Positions 33,986-42,506 of a stretch of DNA of 64,000 nt are shown here, in pieces. Source of the stretch: an uncultured Acidimicrobiales bacterium. GTDB lineage: Bacteria; Actinomycetota; Acidimicrobiia; Acidimicrobiales; SZUA-35. The position numbers and the translations under genes are program-made. The stretch covers positions 1-64,000 of the forward strand of contig CALKZY010000002.1 in the NCBI GenBank assembly GCA_938002965.1, in the 5' to 3' direction. Under the pieces are notes generated by a model. That model worked only from the letters and a program-made list of their open reading frames with translations, was not told where the DNA came from and made no database searches. The first letter of the stretch is position 1. The number at the start of each line of letters is the position of its first letter.

Positions 33986-34870
33986 GTGGAACTGCCATTC
34001 GGAGTGCTTGGAATTTACGTCGCTCTGGTCCTGTGGGTTGTCCTGCTGGCCCGAGGGCTTAGGACAAGATCGTTCGGACCGTTCTTCGTCTTGGGCATCG
34101 TCTTGCTTCTCGTCTTGAATGTTCGCTACTTCATCGAAGGCATCCCCTCGTCGATCGCCTTCTTTATCGGTATCTACGACGTGCTCAACAATCTCGGGCT
34201 TTCCAATGGCGAATCGGCTGATGGGCTGGCGACATGTGCGGACAATGCCTGCACCGTTTGGGGTGACCGCTACACCAATCACACGTCGTGGGGAGTCGCC
34301 TTCCACGAGCGGTTCCTCAACGGCCCGCAGTTTCGCCGCAACCTTCTGTACGGCCACATCGGCTTGAACTCGATCGCCTTCGTCTTCATGCATTTTCAGC
34401 TGCTTCGACCCGGAATAGGGGCTAACCGAAGTCGCCATCGCATGCTGGGGCGCATCACGTTTGCTGCCATCACGTTGGGTACAGTTTGCGCCGTCTGGTT
34501 GGCATCGGAGCACGGCTCGGTCAGCGAATACGGCGGAGCGCTTTCGATGTGGGGCTTCTGGTCCATGTCGGCCTTCGTTTACGGCTGTGCCGTGATGACC
34601 GTGGTGACGATTCGTCGAGGCGATCGAGACAGCCACCGGAGGTGGTCGATTCGCTTCGCCGGATCTATGTGGGGTTCGTTCTGGTTGTTTCGGGCCATGC
34701 TGTTGGTCCTCGATCCGCTGTTTCGCAATCAGGAGACGGTGGCCATCTTGGCCTGCATCTGGCTTTCAGTCCCGCTGGGCATCGCCATTGCCGAATTCTT
34801 CAGAAGACGCTATGACCTCAGCAGTGGTGTCGACGTGGAGCGGGTTGACTCGACTCCGGTGACCGCATAG
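33986..34870 (+). CDS. DUF2306-type multi-pass membrane protein
   Basis: A 294-residue membrane protein with about seven hydrophobic helices. The pattern HRMLGRITFAAITLG ... GGALSMWGFWSMSAFVYG ... RRGDRDSHRRWSIRFAGSMWG is that of DUF2306 proteins, with conserved His and Arg near helix ends. Function unknown; such proteins are sometimes discussed as haem- or quinone-associated. A large loop (about 70-110) with two Cys lies between helices 2 and 3. Confidence 0.72.
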   Translation: MELPFGVLGIYVALVLWVVLLARGLRTRSFGPFFVLGIVLLLVLNVRYFIEGIPSSIAFFIGIYDVLNNLGLSNGESADGLATCADNACTVWGDRYTNHTSWGVAFHERFLNGPQFRRNLLYGHIGLNSIAFVFMHFQLLRPGIGANRSRHRMLGRITFAAITLGTVCAVWLASEHGSVSEYGGALSMWGFWSMSAFVYGCAVMTVVTIRRGDRDSHRRWSIRFAGSMWGSFWLFRAMLLVLDPLFRNQETVAILACIWLSVPLGIAIAEFFRRRYDLSSGVDVERVDSTPVTA

Positions 34871-34979
34871 TCCTGCCCGACCGCGTTATCCCGTTTGGCC
34901 GTTCCTTCCTGCATTGCCTCCGAAACGTGCGCTGCGTTCGACTACTAATCGATTTGCCGGGTTCGGGTAACCTGAGACC

Positions 34980-36212
34980 ATGACTTCGCTATCACCGGAG
35001 CAGCTGAACACGGGGCCACAGCCGATCTCCAGGGTCGATGCCGAAGGCTGCTTCATTGATGATCTCCGGATGATCATCGAGGCCAAACCGGCCGACGGTG
35101 AGCTAGCCGACCAGATGAGGTTTACTGAGCGGGTTACACAGGGCGTCCCAGTGTTCGAAGCCGGGTCTATACGCAACGCCTTGCACGACGGCGAGCACGA
35201 AACCACAAAGGCATTGCTGGCTGAACTCCACTGGACATTGTCCGACGGTCCGGGGATCTTCGTTGTCGGTGGCGCCTTTGAGCACGATGTGGTTGATCGA
35301 ACCTCGGGGCAGTTTGAGGCCATAATCGCCGACGAGAAGCAGGGGCGGGACCATTCCGGCGATCACTTCGCCGCGGCGGGCGCCAACGATCGGGTGTGGA
35401 ACGCGTTGGAAAAGCTGGCGCTGCGGGCCCCGGCTGCGTTTGTCGACTACTACCGCAACGACATGGTTGCTCTCGGTGCGCTGGCCTGGCTTGGACCGGG
35501 CTATCTGGTTACGAGCCAGGTGAATGTTGTGAACCCTGGCGGCTCCGCCCAGCAGCCTCATCGTGACTATCACCTAGGGTTCATGACGGCCGAACGGGCC
35601 GGGCAGTATCCGCCGGCGGTCCATCGATTGTCTCCGGCGCTCACGTTGCAGGGGGCGATAGCCCACTGCGATATGCCGGTCGAAACCGGGCCGACCACGT
35701 ACCTGCCACACTCACAGAAGTATGAGCTTGGCTATATGGCGTGGCGGCTGCAGCCGTTCATCGAGTACTTCGCCCAGCACCACGTGCAACTGCCACTTAG
35801 CAAAGGCGATCTGGTCTACTTCAATCCAGCACTCTTTCATGCCGCCGGTGCCAACGTGACCGGCGGAGATGGTAGTGGCACGGCGGTCCGACGAATGGCG
35901 AATTTGCTGCAGATCTCCTCCGCCTTCGGCCGTCCGATGGAAACCGTCGACCACATCAAGGTCGCCTCCGCCGTGTACCCCGCCCTGCGGGCAGCGGTTG
36001 CTGGCGGAATGGATGCCAGTGCGCTATCCGCCGCTGTGGCGGCTGCCACCGACGGCTATGCCTTCCCGACCAACCTGGACCGCGACCCTCCGGTGGGCGG
36101 CCTGACCCCACCGTCACAGTACGACATTGTGTTGGCGGCCCTGGACTCAGACGTGGGCGAAGCTGAGCTTCAGCAGCGGCTAGTGTCCCACGTCGAGCGT
36201 CGATCAACCTGA
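34980..36212 (+). CDS. Phytanoyl-CoA-dioxygenase-family protein
   Basis: A 410-residue Fe(II)/2-oxoglutarate-dependent oxygenase of the PhyH type. QPHRDYHLGF supplies the HxD iron ligands, FNPALFHAAGANV the distal His, and the Arg of VRRMANLLQISSA the 2-oxoglutarate contact. The C-terminal 90 residues have no clear match. The substrate could be a fatty acyl-CoA, an alkylated natural product or ectoine-like molecule. It lies 22 bases upstream of the B12 mutase operon and probably shares its transcript, which hints at acyl-CoA or branched-chain substrates. Confidence 0.8.
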   Translation: MTSLSPEQLNTGPQPISRVDAEGCFIDDLRMIIEAKPADGELADQMRFTERVTQGVPVFEAGSIRNALHDGEHETTKALLAELHWTLSDGPGIFVVGGAFEHDVVDRTSGQFEAIIADEKQGRDHSGDHFAAAGANDRVWNALEKLALRAPAAFVDYYRNDMVALGALAWLGPGYLVTSQVNVVNPGGSAQQPHRDYHLGFMTAERAGQYPPAVHRLSPALTLQGAIAHCDMPVETGPTTYLPHSQKYELGYMAWRLQPFIEYFAQHHVQLPLSKGDLVYFNPALFHAAGANVTGGDGSGTAVRRMANLLQISSAFGRPMETVDHIKVASAVYPALRAAVAGGMDASALSAAVAAATDGYAFPTNLDRDPPVGGLTPPSQYDIVLAALDSDVGEAELQQRLVSHVERRST

Positions 36213-36234
36213 CAAGCAGATCGGAATCACCAAG

Positions 36235-37914
36235 ATGAGCAGTGAGGAAACCTCCAGCGACCCGGCCGGTGTCGATGGCGAATCGGAGGCCAGAGCCGAA
36301 TGGCAGGCGGCCTACGATGCTGCGGCCGAGGCAGGCAAGCTTCGGGACGTACCGTTCGAGACCATGTCGGGCGTTCCCGTCGACGCCGTCTACGGCGACG
36401 CCCCATACCCGGGCCAGTACCCGTACACCAGGGGGGTATACCCCACGATGTACCGATCCCGGTTGTGGACCATGCGTATGTTCGCCGGGTTTGGGACCGC
36501 CGAGGACACCAACGCTCGATTCAAAGATATTCTCCGCAACGGCGGCAGCGGCCTGTCCACGGCCTTCGATATGCCGACGCTCATGGGCCGTGATTCTGAC
36601 AGCCCGTGGGCCAAAGGTGAAGTCGGGCGCTGCGGTGTCGCAGTTGACACGCTGGCCGACATGGAAGATCTCTACGCCGACATCGACCTGGGTGCGGTGT
36701 CCACCTCGATGACCATCAACGGCCCGGCCGCCGTCATCATGGCGATGTACATTGCGGTGGCCGAAGCTAACGGTGTGGCCCGGCAGGATTTGGCCGGCAC
36801 CATCCAAAACGACATCTTCAAGGAGTATCAAGCCCAGAAAGAGTACATCTATCCTCCTCGGCCATCGGTGCGGATAATCACCGACATGATTCGATTCATG
36901 AACGCCGAGATGCCGAAGTGGCATCCCATTTCGATCTCGGGCTACCACATTCGCGAGGCCGGTTCGACCGCAGCTCAAGAGTTGGCCTTCACCTTGGCCA
37001 ACGGATTTGCCTACGTTGAAGCAGCAGTCGCCGCCGGGGTCGACGTTGACGATTGCGCCAAGCGACTGAGCTTCTTCTTCAACAGCCACAGCGACTTCTT
37101 TGAAGAGATCGGCAAGTTCCGGGCGGCCCGTCGCATCTGGGCCCGGTGGATGAAAGAACGCTACGGGGCAAAGAATGAGCGCTCGATGCTGTGTCGATTC
37201 CACACTCAGACCGCAGGCGTCTCGTTGACTGCGCAACAGTCGGAGATCAACATCGCCCGAGTCGCCATCCAAGCCATGGCCGGGGCCCTTGGCGGAACCC
37301 AAAGTCTGCACACCGACTCCTATGACGAGGCGATGGCCCTGCCGACGGAGAAGGCGGCCCGCATCGCACTGCGAACCCAGCAGATTGTGGCCCACGAAAC
37401 AGGTGTCACCAATGTGGCCGACCCTCTCGGTGGGGCCCCCTACGTCGAGTGGATGACTGACGAGATGGAACGCCAGGCCGAAGCGATTTTCGCTCACCTT
37501 GATGAACTGGGTAACGGCTCAATTCTCGAAGGTGTGTACGCCGGTATTGAGAACGGCTACTTCGTTGGTGAGATCGCCGACGCCGCCTACCGGTTCGAAC
37601 GAGAGGTTAACGACGACAAGCGCATCATCGTCGGAGTTAACGCCTTCACCGACGGCGACGAGGGTCAAGGCGACCTGCTGAGAATCGGCAACGAGACCGA
37701 GGACCTGCAGCTCAAACGCTTAGGCGAAGTCCGCCGGCGTCGCGATGAAGATGCTGTGGCCGCCGCCCTTGCCGCCGTAAGGTCTGGGGCCGAAGACGAT
37801 GCCAACCTGATGCCGCTGTTACTGAATGCGGTGAAGACCTATGCCACCGTGGAGGAACTCTCCATGGCCATGGAGTCGGTATTCGGGACCTACGTGGAAA
37901 AGGCCATCATCTGA
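36235..37914 (+). CDS. B12-dependent acyl-CoA mutase large subunit, isobutyryl-CoA-mutase-like
   Basis: A 559-residue catalytic subunit of the methylmalonyl-CoA mutase family (TRGVYPTMYRSRLWTMRMFAGFG; STAFDMPTLMG; NDIFKEYQAQKEYIYPP; HTQTAGVSL). Three residues that set substrate choice can be read by alignment from memory. Phe83 replaces MCM Tyr89, Gln201 replaces MCM Arg207, and Ala110 stands where 2-hydroxyisobutyryl-CoA mutase has Asp. Loss of the Arg/Tyr pair argues against methylmalonyl-CoA and for isobutyryl-CoA or a related uncharged acyl-CoA. The B12-binding domain is a separate gene that starts on the last base of this stop codon, as in IcmA/IcmB. Confidence 0.87.
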   Translation: MSSEETSSDPAGVDGESEARAEWQAAYDAAAEAGKLRDVPFETMSGVPVDAVYGDAPYPGQYPYTRGVYPTMYRSRLWTMRMFAGFGTAEDTNARFKDILRNGGSGLSTAFDMPTLMGRDSDSPWAKGEVGRCGVAVDTLADMEDLYADIDLGAVSTSMTINGPAAVIMAMYIAVAEANGVARQDLAGTIQNDIFKEYQAQKEYIYPPRPSVRIITDMIRFMNAEMPKWHPISISGYHIREAGSTAAQELAFTLANGFAYVEAAVAAGVDVDDCAKRLSFFFNSHSDFFEEIGKFRAARRIWARWMKERYGAKNERSMLCRFHTQTAGVSLTAQQSEINIARVAIQAMAGALGGTQSLHTDSYDEAMALPTEKAARIALRTQQIVAHETGVTNVADPLGGAPYVEWMTDEMERQAEAIFAHLDELGNGSILEGVYAGIENGYFVGEIADAAYRFEREVNDDKRIIVGVNAFTDGDEGQGDLLRIGNETEDLQLKRLGEVRRRRDEDAVAAALAAVRSGAEDDANLMPLLLNAVKTYATVEELSMAMESVFGTYVEKAII

Positions 37915-38351
37915 TGTCAGACGAAGCAAGCGGCGAAGCTGCACCGGTTCGAGTTGTCCTGGCCAAACTTGGGCTGGACGGTCACGACCGGGGTTTGAAA
38001 GTGGTGGCCCGAATCCTCCGTGATGCCGGGATGGAAGTGATCTATCTCGGGCTTCGTCAAACCGCCGACAGCATCATTGCCGCCGCTGAGCAGGAAGATG
38101 CCGAAGTCATCGGTGTCTCCATGCACAACAACGGACACCTCACGCTGGCACCGGAGATCCTTTCTGCGCTGGCTGCTGCCGGTTTGGACACACCGCTGGT
38201 GGTTGGCGGCATCGTGCCGCAGGAAGATCTCGACGATCTTTACTCCGTCGGCGTGGCCTTGGTGCTAGGCCCCGGGGCGTCGGCCGAAGAAGTGGCCGAA
38301 TCGGTGCGTCGCGCCGCCAGAGGCGAAGCGCCCGCTTCCAGTGTCGGGTGA
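37914..38351 (+). CDS. B12-binding small subunit of acyl-CoA mutase
   Basis: A 145-residue cobalamin-binding domain. KLGLDGHDRG (18-27) contains DxHxxG with His24 as the lower Co ligand; SMHNNGH and GGIVPQEDL are the other conserved loops. It completes the mutase encoded just upstream (stop and start share one base, TGATG) and overlaps the MeaB gene by 4 bases. Separate small subunits of this size are typical of isobutyryl-CoA and 2-hydroxyisobutyryl-CoA mutases. Confidence 0.92.
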   Translation: MSDEASGEAAPVRVVLAKLGLDGHDRGLKVVARILRDAGMEVIYLGLRQTADSIIAAAEQEDAEVIGVSMHNNGHLTLAPEILSALAAAGLDTPLVVGGIVPQEDLDDLYSVGVALVLGPGASAEEVAESVRRAARGEAPASSVG

Positions 38352-39400
38352 CGGCGTTGTCTGACTCCAGCTCTGGGGTAGTCCAACCACGTCGCCCGAG
38401 GCCAAGCGTCGAAGACATGTTTGCCGACGCGGTAGCCGGTAGCCGACTGGCTCTCGGTCGGCTGTTGACCGTGGTCGAGCGGGGAGGCCCTTCGGCCGAT
38501 GTGGTCAGCGACCTGGCTCAACCGTTGACCGGACGAGCTCACATCCTTGGGATCACCGGGGCGCCCGGAGCCGGAAAGTCAACATTGGTCGGCGAGTTGG
38601 TAGCCCGTCTCGTGGCCTCGGGTTGCCGGCCGGCGGTCCTGGCCGTTGACCCGTCATCACCATTGACCGGAGGCGCCATACTCGGCGACAGGATACGTAT
38701 GGACGGTGCTGCCGGTTCTAGCGTTGATGTTGCCGCTGGGAAGGCGCCTGCGTCTCAGTTGGGTCATGCGTTTATCCGGTCGATGGCCACCCGAGGCCAC
38801 TCTGGTGGCCTGGCTGTTGCCGTGCCATTGGCAGTTCGCCTGTTCGACGCGGCGGGCTATGATCCGGTCATCATTGAAACCGTTGGCGTAGGCCAGGTTG
38901 AAGTTGATGTCGTCGGTGCCGCCGATACTGCTGTCGTGGTGGCCACACCGGGTATGGGCGACGCCGTCCAGGCCAACAAGGCCGGACTGTTGGAAGTGGC
39001 CGACGTCTTTGTGGTCAACAAGGCCGACCGTCCCGGTGCTAGTGACGTCCGGCGCGATCTTGAGCTGATGCTTGATCTCGGCCACATCACGGGCCAGGAG
39101 GCTCCCGATGGTTACCGGCCACCGATTGTGATGGCCTCGGCCCTTGAAGGAACCGGGTCCGGCGACGTGCTTGATGCGGTGGCCGCCCACCTGGACTATT
39201 TGGAATCGACCGGACGGCGGGCGCAGCGTCGCCGGCATCGGGTTCGGGCCGAGGTCCTGGCTCGAATGGAACAAGCCATGGTTCGGCGAGCCGTGGAACT
39301 GGCTGATGGGGCTGAAGGTCGAGAGCTGTTGAACGCGGCCGAGAACGGTGAACTCTCGCCGACATCGGTGAGCGCCAAGCTTCTGGAGCAGTTAGGTTAG
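38348..39400 (+). CDS. MeaB/ArgK-family G-protein chaperone of B12 mutase
   Basis: A 350-residue P-loop GTPase: Walker A GAPGAGKST (near 78-86), AVDPSSPLTGGAILGDRIRM, ETVGVGQVEVDVVGAADTA, VVNKADR and the C-terminal helical dimer arm. MeaB proteins gate loading of adenosylcobalamin into the mutase and protect it from inactivation. The GTG start overlaps the small-subunit stop (GTGA), making a three-gene coupled operon. The 3' end overlaps the convergent membrane-protein gene by 9 bases. Confidence 0.92.
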   Translation: MTALSDSSSGVVQPRRPRPSVEDMFADAVAGSRLALGRLLTVVERGGPSADVVSDLAQPLTGRAHILGITGAPGAGKSTLVGELVARLVASGCRPAVLAVDPSSPLTGGAILGDRIRMDGAAGSSVDVAAGKAPASQLGHAFIRSMATRGHSGGLAVAVPLAVRLFDAAGYDPVIIETVGVGQVEVDVVGAADTAVVVATPGMGDAVQANKAGLLEVADVFVVNKADRPGASDVRRDLELMLDLGHITGQEAPDGYRPPIVMASALEGTGSGDVLDAVAAHLDYLESTGRRAQRRRHRVRAEVLARMEQAMVRRAVELADGAEGRELLNAAENGELSPTSVSAKLLEQLG

Positions 39401-39895
39401 CCGGCCGGTTGACGAGACTTCTGTCCGAGCACCGTAGGCCCAGATCGACACCAGGATCTGTAGGGCGCCGACGAGCACAATAAGCCCGTAAAGCAGGACT
39501 GTGTCCAAGCTGACCGGCCCCTGACCGATGTCGCTAATCATGACCCAAACCAAGATCAGGTCAAATACCGAGAGAACAACGCTGGCGGCCAAAACGAGGC
39601 CAGCGTGCCGAATGGCGAGAGCGAGCAGCTTCAGCGCCACCGGAGCCGCTACAACTAGGACAACCATGATTGCAAACGCCCCCAGTAGGAGTCCAATGCC
39701 AGCACCGGGTGCACAATCGGCTCCACAGTCTTGGGAAAGGTCCGCGTTGAGAATGGCGACGACGGCTATTGGCGGCACGATCTTCACGATCGAAACGGCT
39801 ATGGCCAAGGCGGTGAGACGTGTCGGCAGTCGCTTGCGGACTGATTCGTTGACCTTGACGTCATCTACAGCCGAGGAGTTATTGAGCGTTTGCAC
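39392..39895 (-). CDS. Four-helix membrane protein, unknown
   Basis: A 167-residue protein with a polar N-terminus (about 28 residues) and four predicted TM helices (about 30-50, 66-88, 96-118, 130-152). Two Cys (CGADC) lie in the first loop. I recognise no family. It is a single gene convergent with meaB; the gap to the decarboxylase gene end (39923) is 27 bases on the upstream side. Confidence 0.6.
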   Translation of the reverse strand: MQTLNNSSAVDDVKVNESVRKRLPTRLTALAIAVSIVKIVPPIAVVAILNADLSQDCGADCAPGAGIGLLLGAFAIMVVLVVAAPVALKLLALAIRHAGLVLAASVVLSVFDLILVWVMISDIGQGPVSLDTVLLYGLIVLVGALQILVSIWAYGARTEVSSTGRLT

Positions 39896-39922
39896 AATAG
39901 TGGCGGCAGCGCAGAAAAGTCG

Positions 39923-41284
39923 CTAGGCCATCGCGGCAATCAAGGCGTCGACATCCTCCGCTGTTGTGCGGGGGTTGACGAAGCAGAATCGGTAGACCGG
40001 CCTGCCATCGTGACGGGTGGGGGTTACGAATCCGGTTCCACTGGCGATCATGGCGTCAGTACATGCCTCGTAGTCGGATGCACCCCAGCCGATCCGTTCG
40101 AATACAACAACGCTGAGCGACGGCCCCCACAGCAGATTTAGATGGTCGGCGGCATGCACTCGGTCGGCTGCCACCTGGGCAATATCAAGCGTGGCCTGCA
40201 AGCTCTCGGCGTAGGCATCGGTTCCGTAGGCGGCCACCGAGAACCAGAACGGTAGGCCCCTGGCCCGGCGCGACAACTGAATGGCGTAGTCGCTGGGGTT
40301 CCATTCGCCGTAGCGATCCAGGAAGCTCAGGTAGTCTGCGTGCTGGGCGTGGACAACCTGGGCTTGAGCCGGGTCTCTCCATAACAACGCACAGGAGTCG
40401 AACGGGGCGAACAACCACTTGTGGGGATCGATGATGATCGAGTCGGCTAACTCGATGCCGTCGAACAGCGGCCGGGCTTTAGGAGCGGCCAGAGCGGCGC
40501 CCCCGTAGGCGGCATCGACGTGAAAGAAGACCTCATTGGCCCGGCACACCTCGCCGACCGATTGGAGATCGTCGATGACTCCCAGGTTTGTGCTGCCAGC
40601 CGTGGCGACCACCCCGGCTACTCGGTCGCCATAGGTGGCGAGTGCTTCAGCCACACCGGAGCCGGTCAAGCGACGATCGGAGCCCGTGGCTACCTCTACC
40701 ACCTCGGCATCCATGATCATGGCTGCCGACGGCACCGAGGAGTGGGCGGTATCGGAGATCAGGAACACCCAGTGATTAGGGCGGGGTCGGCCAAGACGCT
40801 CAAGACGAGCCCCTGCCGCTCCGCGTGCCCCAACCATGGCCGACAGGTTGCCGACGGTTCCCCCTTGGACGAAGACCCCTCCGGCATCCGGTCCGAGTCC
40901 AGCCAGATCGGACAGCCACCGGAGCGCCTGATTCTCGGCGTAGGTCGATCCGGCGGCTTCCAACCATGACCCGGCGTAGATCGACTCCGATCCGACGACT
41001 AGATCAAACAGGATCGAAGCTTCGGTCGGTGCAGCGGGAACGAATGCCAGGAAACGGGGATTATCGACCGAGAGACAGTTGGGGGCCAGGAGCTCGATGA
41101 ACACTCGAAGCGCTTCACTTCCGCCAAGACCGCCGGTTGTTATCGTCTCGCCAACCAGCTCGGCCAAGGCTTCGGGCGTTGCCGTGCCCCCGGTCGGGAT
41201 CGGTTCGAGCTCTGTGCGACGACGGGCGTAGTCAAGGATCTCCTCGGCCAGGCGACCGATCTCTTCGCTGTAGTCGTGCATCAT
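39923..41284 (-). CDS. PLP-dependent group II amino-acid decarboxylase
   Basis: A 453-residue enzyme of the aromatic-amino-acid/glutamate decarboxylase family (fold type I). DPHKWLFAPFD holds the PLP lysine, HVDAAYGG the ring-stacking and Asp contacts, and the N-terminal PRFLAFVPAAPTEASILFDL segment the substrate side. ATG 41284 or 41281 is the start (the open frame upstream overlaps the binding-protein gene). It lies 28 bases after the PotD-like gene in the same operon, so its substrate may be the amino acid sensed or bound by that protein. Which amino acid (aromatic, Glu, Asp, diaminobutyrate) is not clear from sequence. Confidence 0.85.
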   Translation of the reverse strand: MMHDYSEEIGRLAEEILDYARRRTELEPIPTGGTATPEALAELVGETITTGGLGGSEALRVFIELLAPNCLSVDNPRFLAFVPAAPTEASILFDLVVGSESIYAGSWLEAAGSTYAENQALRWLSDLAGLGPDAGGVFVQGGTVGNLSAMVGARGAAGARLERLGRPRPNHWVFLISDTAHSSVPSAAMIMDAEVVEVATGSDRRLTGSGVAEALATYGDRVAGVVATAGSTNLGVIDDLQSVGEVCRANEVFFHVDAAYGGAALAAPKARPLFDGIELADSIIIDPHKWLFAPFDSCALLWRDPAQAQVVHAQHADYLSFLDRYGEWNPSDYAIQLSRRARGLPFWFSVAAYGTDAYAESLQATLDIAQVAADRVHAADHLNLLWGPSLSVVVFERIGWGASDYEACTDAMIASGTGFVTPTRHDGRPVYRFCFVNPRTTAEDVDALIAAMA

Positions 41285-41312
41285 GGACGGTGATTCCGAT
41301 CTGGCGGGGAGT

Positions 41313-42506
41313 TCAACCGACCAGAGCGGCGAAGTCGGCGTCGAGCCGATCCTCAATGTCGGAGTCCAGTCCGCCCCAGGTGAACAAGCGGTTTCGGGTC
41401 GCCGGGTCGGGGAACAACACTTGGCTTTGAGCCAACTCCGCACTGGACCCTCCACGGGAAGCCAGAACGTCCTGAACCCCGAGCACGGGCGAGATGTATG
41501 AAACCCACTCGGTAATGTTTGCCGCGTTGTCAGGGTCGTAAACGAAGTTCATGAACCGGCCGGCGGCGGCAATGCTGGCTGAGCCCTTCGGGATGACCAT
41601 GGTGTCGAACCACTGGATGGCGCCCTCGTCGGGAATCACGAACTCGATGTCCGGCCGCTCTGCCTGAAGGAGGGCAACGTCGCCAGACCAAGCCATAGCC
41701 GCCGCTAGTTGGCCGTTGGCCAACATGTCGGCAAATTCTCCGAAGGTGAACGCCGCCACCTGACCTGATTGAGCAGCAGCGGTTATCCGGTCCAAACCGG
41801 CTTGGGCTGCGGCTTCGGTCGGGCGGGAGGGGTCGGCCCCATCGGCCAGCATTGCCAGGCCGACGGCTTCGCGCATTTCTCCGATGAAGCCGACCCGTCC
41901 CGCCAGCGACGAGTCGAAGAGTTGATTGATCGAACTGATCGGTCCGCCGGTGGCCGACGGGTCGTAGGCAATCCCAGTGATGCCAGCTTGCCACGGCATC
42001 TGGAACCGACAGCCGCGGTCCCATGCGTTGGTCAGGAAGGCCGGATCGATATTGGCATGGTTGGGAATCAATTCGATGGGTAGCGGCTCGGCCCAACCGT
42101 TCCTGATCATTTGAGCGGCCCGCCAGTTGGTGGGAACGACGATGTCATAGAGCGGGGTCGACGCGCCGACGGCATTGTTGAGAACAAGATCGAAGCCGCC
42201 GTAGTTGTCCTCGTATTCGGCCCTGTAGTCCACGGCCACACCTTCGGCCTGAAGCCGATCCAGGGTGCCTCCGGCGTAGTACAGGTTTCCACCGTCGTCG
42301 GCATCGACGTACTCCGGCCAGTTCAGCATTACCAATCGGTCCGAGTCGCCGTAGTCGGTGATCCGAGAGGTGTTTGGCGTAGCGCATCCGGACAATCCGA
42401 TGCCGGCCAGACCACCGGCGGCCAAGCCGCCGATAAAGCGACGTCGGGTCATCGGGGCCACTGCTCCCGGCTGAATTGGGGCCTGCGGAAGGGAGTTAGA
42501 CGTCAT
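41313..42506 (-). CDS. PotD-type substrate-binding lipoprotein (orphan)
   Basis: A 397-residue extracytoplasmic binding protein. The N-terminus has a twin-arginine-like TRRRFIGG (20-27) and a lipobox LSGC with Cys41. The body matches spermidine/putrescine-type binding proteins (LNWPEYVDAD; YDIVVPTNW; GWAEPLP; WQAGITGIAYDP; WSGDVALLQAERPDIEFVIPDEGA; FMNFVYDP). No permease or ATPase gene is present, which is unusual for a transporter part. Its start overlaps the stop of the GlnX-like receptor gene (ATGA), so it is more likely the ligand sensor of that receptor. Ligand prediction is polyamine or amino acid. Confidence 0.88.
   Translation of the reverse strand: MTSNSLPQAPIQPGAVAPMTRRRFIGGLAAGGLAGIGLSGCATPNTSRITDYGDSDRLVMLNWPEYVDADDGGNLYYAGGTLDRLQAEGVAVDYRAEYEDNYGGFDLVLNNAVGASTPLYDIVVPTNWRAAQMIRNGWAEPLPIELIPNHANIDPAFLTNAWDRGCRFQMPWQAGITGIAYDPSATGGPISSINQLFDSSLAGRVGFIGEMREAVGLAMLADGADPSRPTEAAAQAGLDRITAAAQSGQVAAFTFGEFADMLANGQLAAAMAWSGDVALLQAERPDIEFVIPDEGAIQWFDTMVIPKGSASIAAAGRFMNFVYDPDNAANITEWVSYISPVLGVQDVLASRGGSSAELAQSQVLFPDPATRNRLFTWGGLDSDIEDRLDADFAALVG

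Noticed and set aside
35956-37497. Open 513-codon frame on the minus strand opposite the mutase large subunit.
   Set aside because: It is a codon-bias shadow of a strongly conserved plus-strand gene; the translation has no domain-like pattern.
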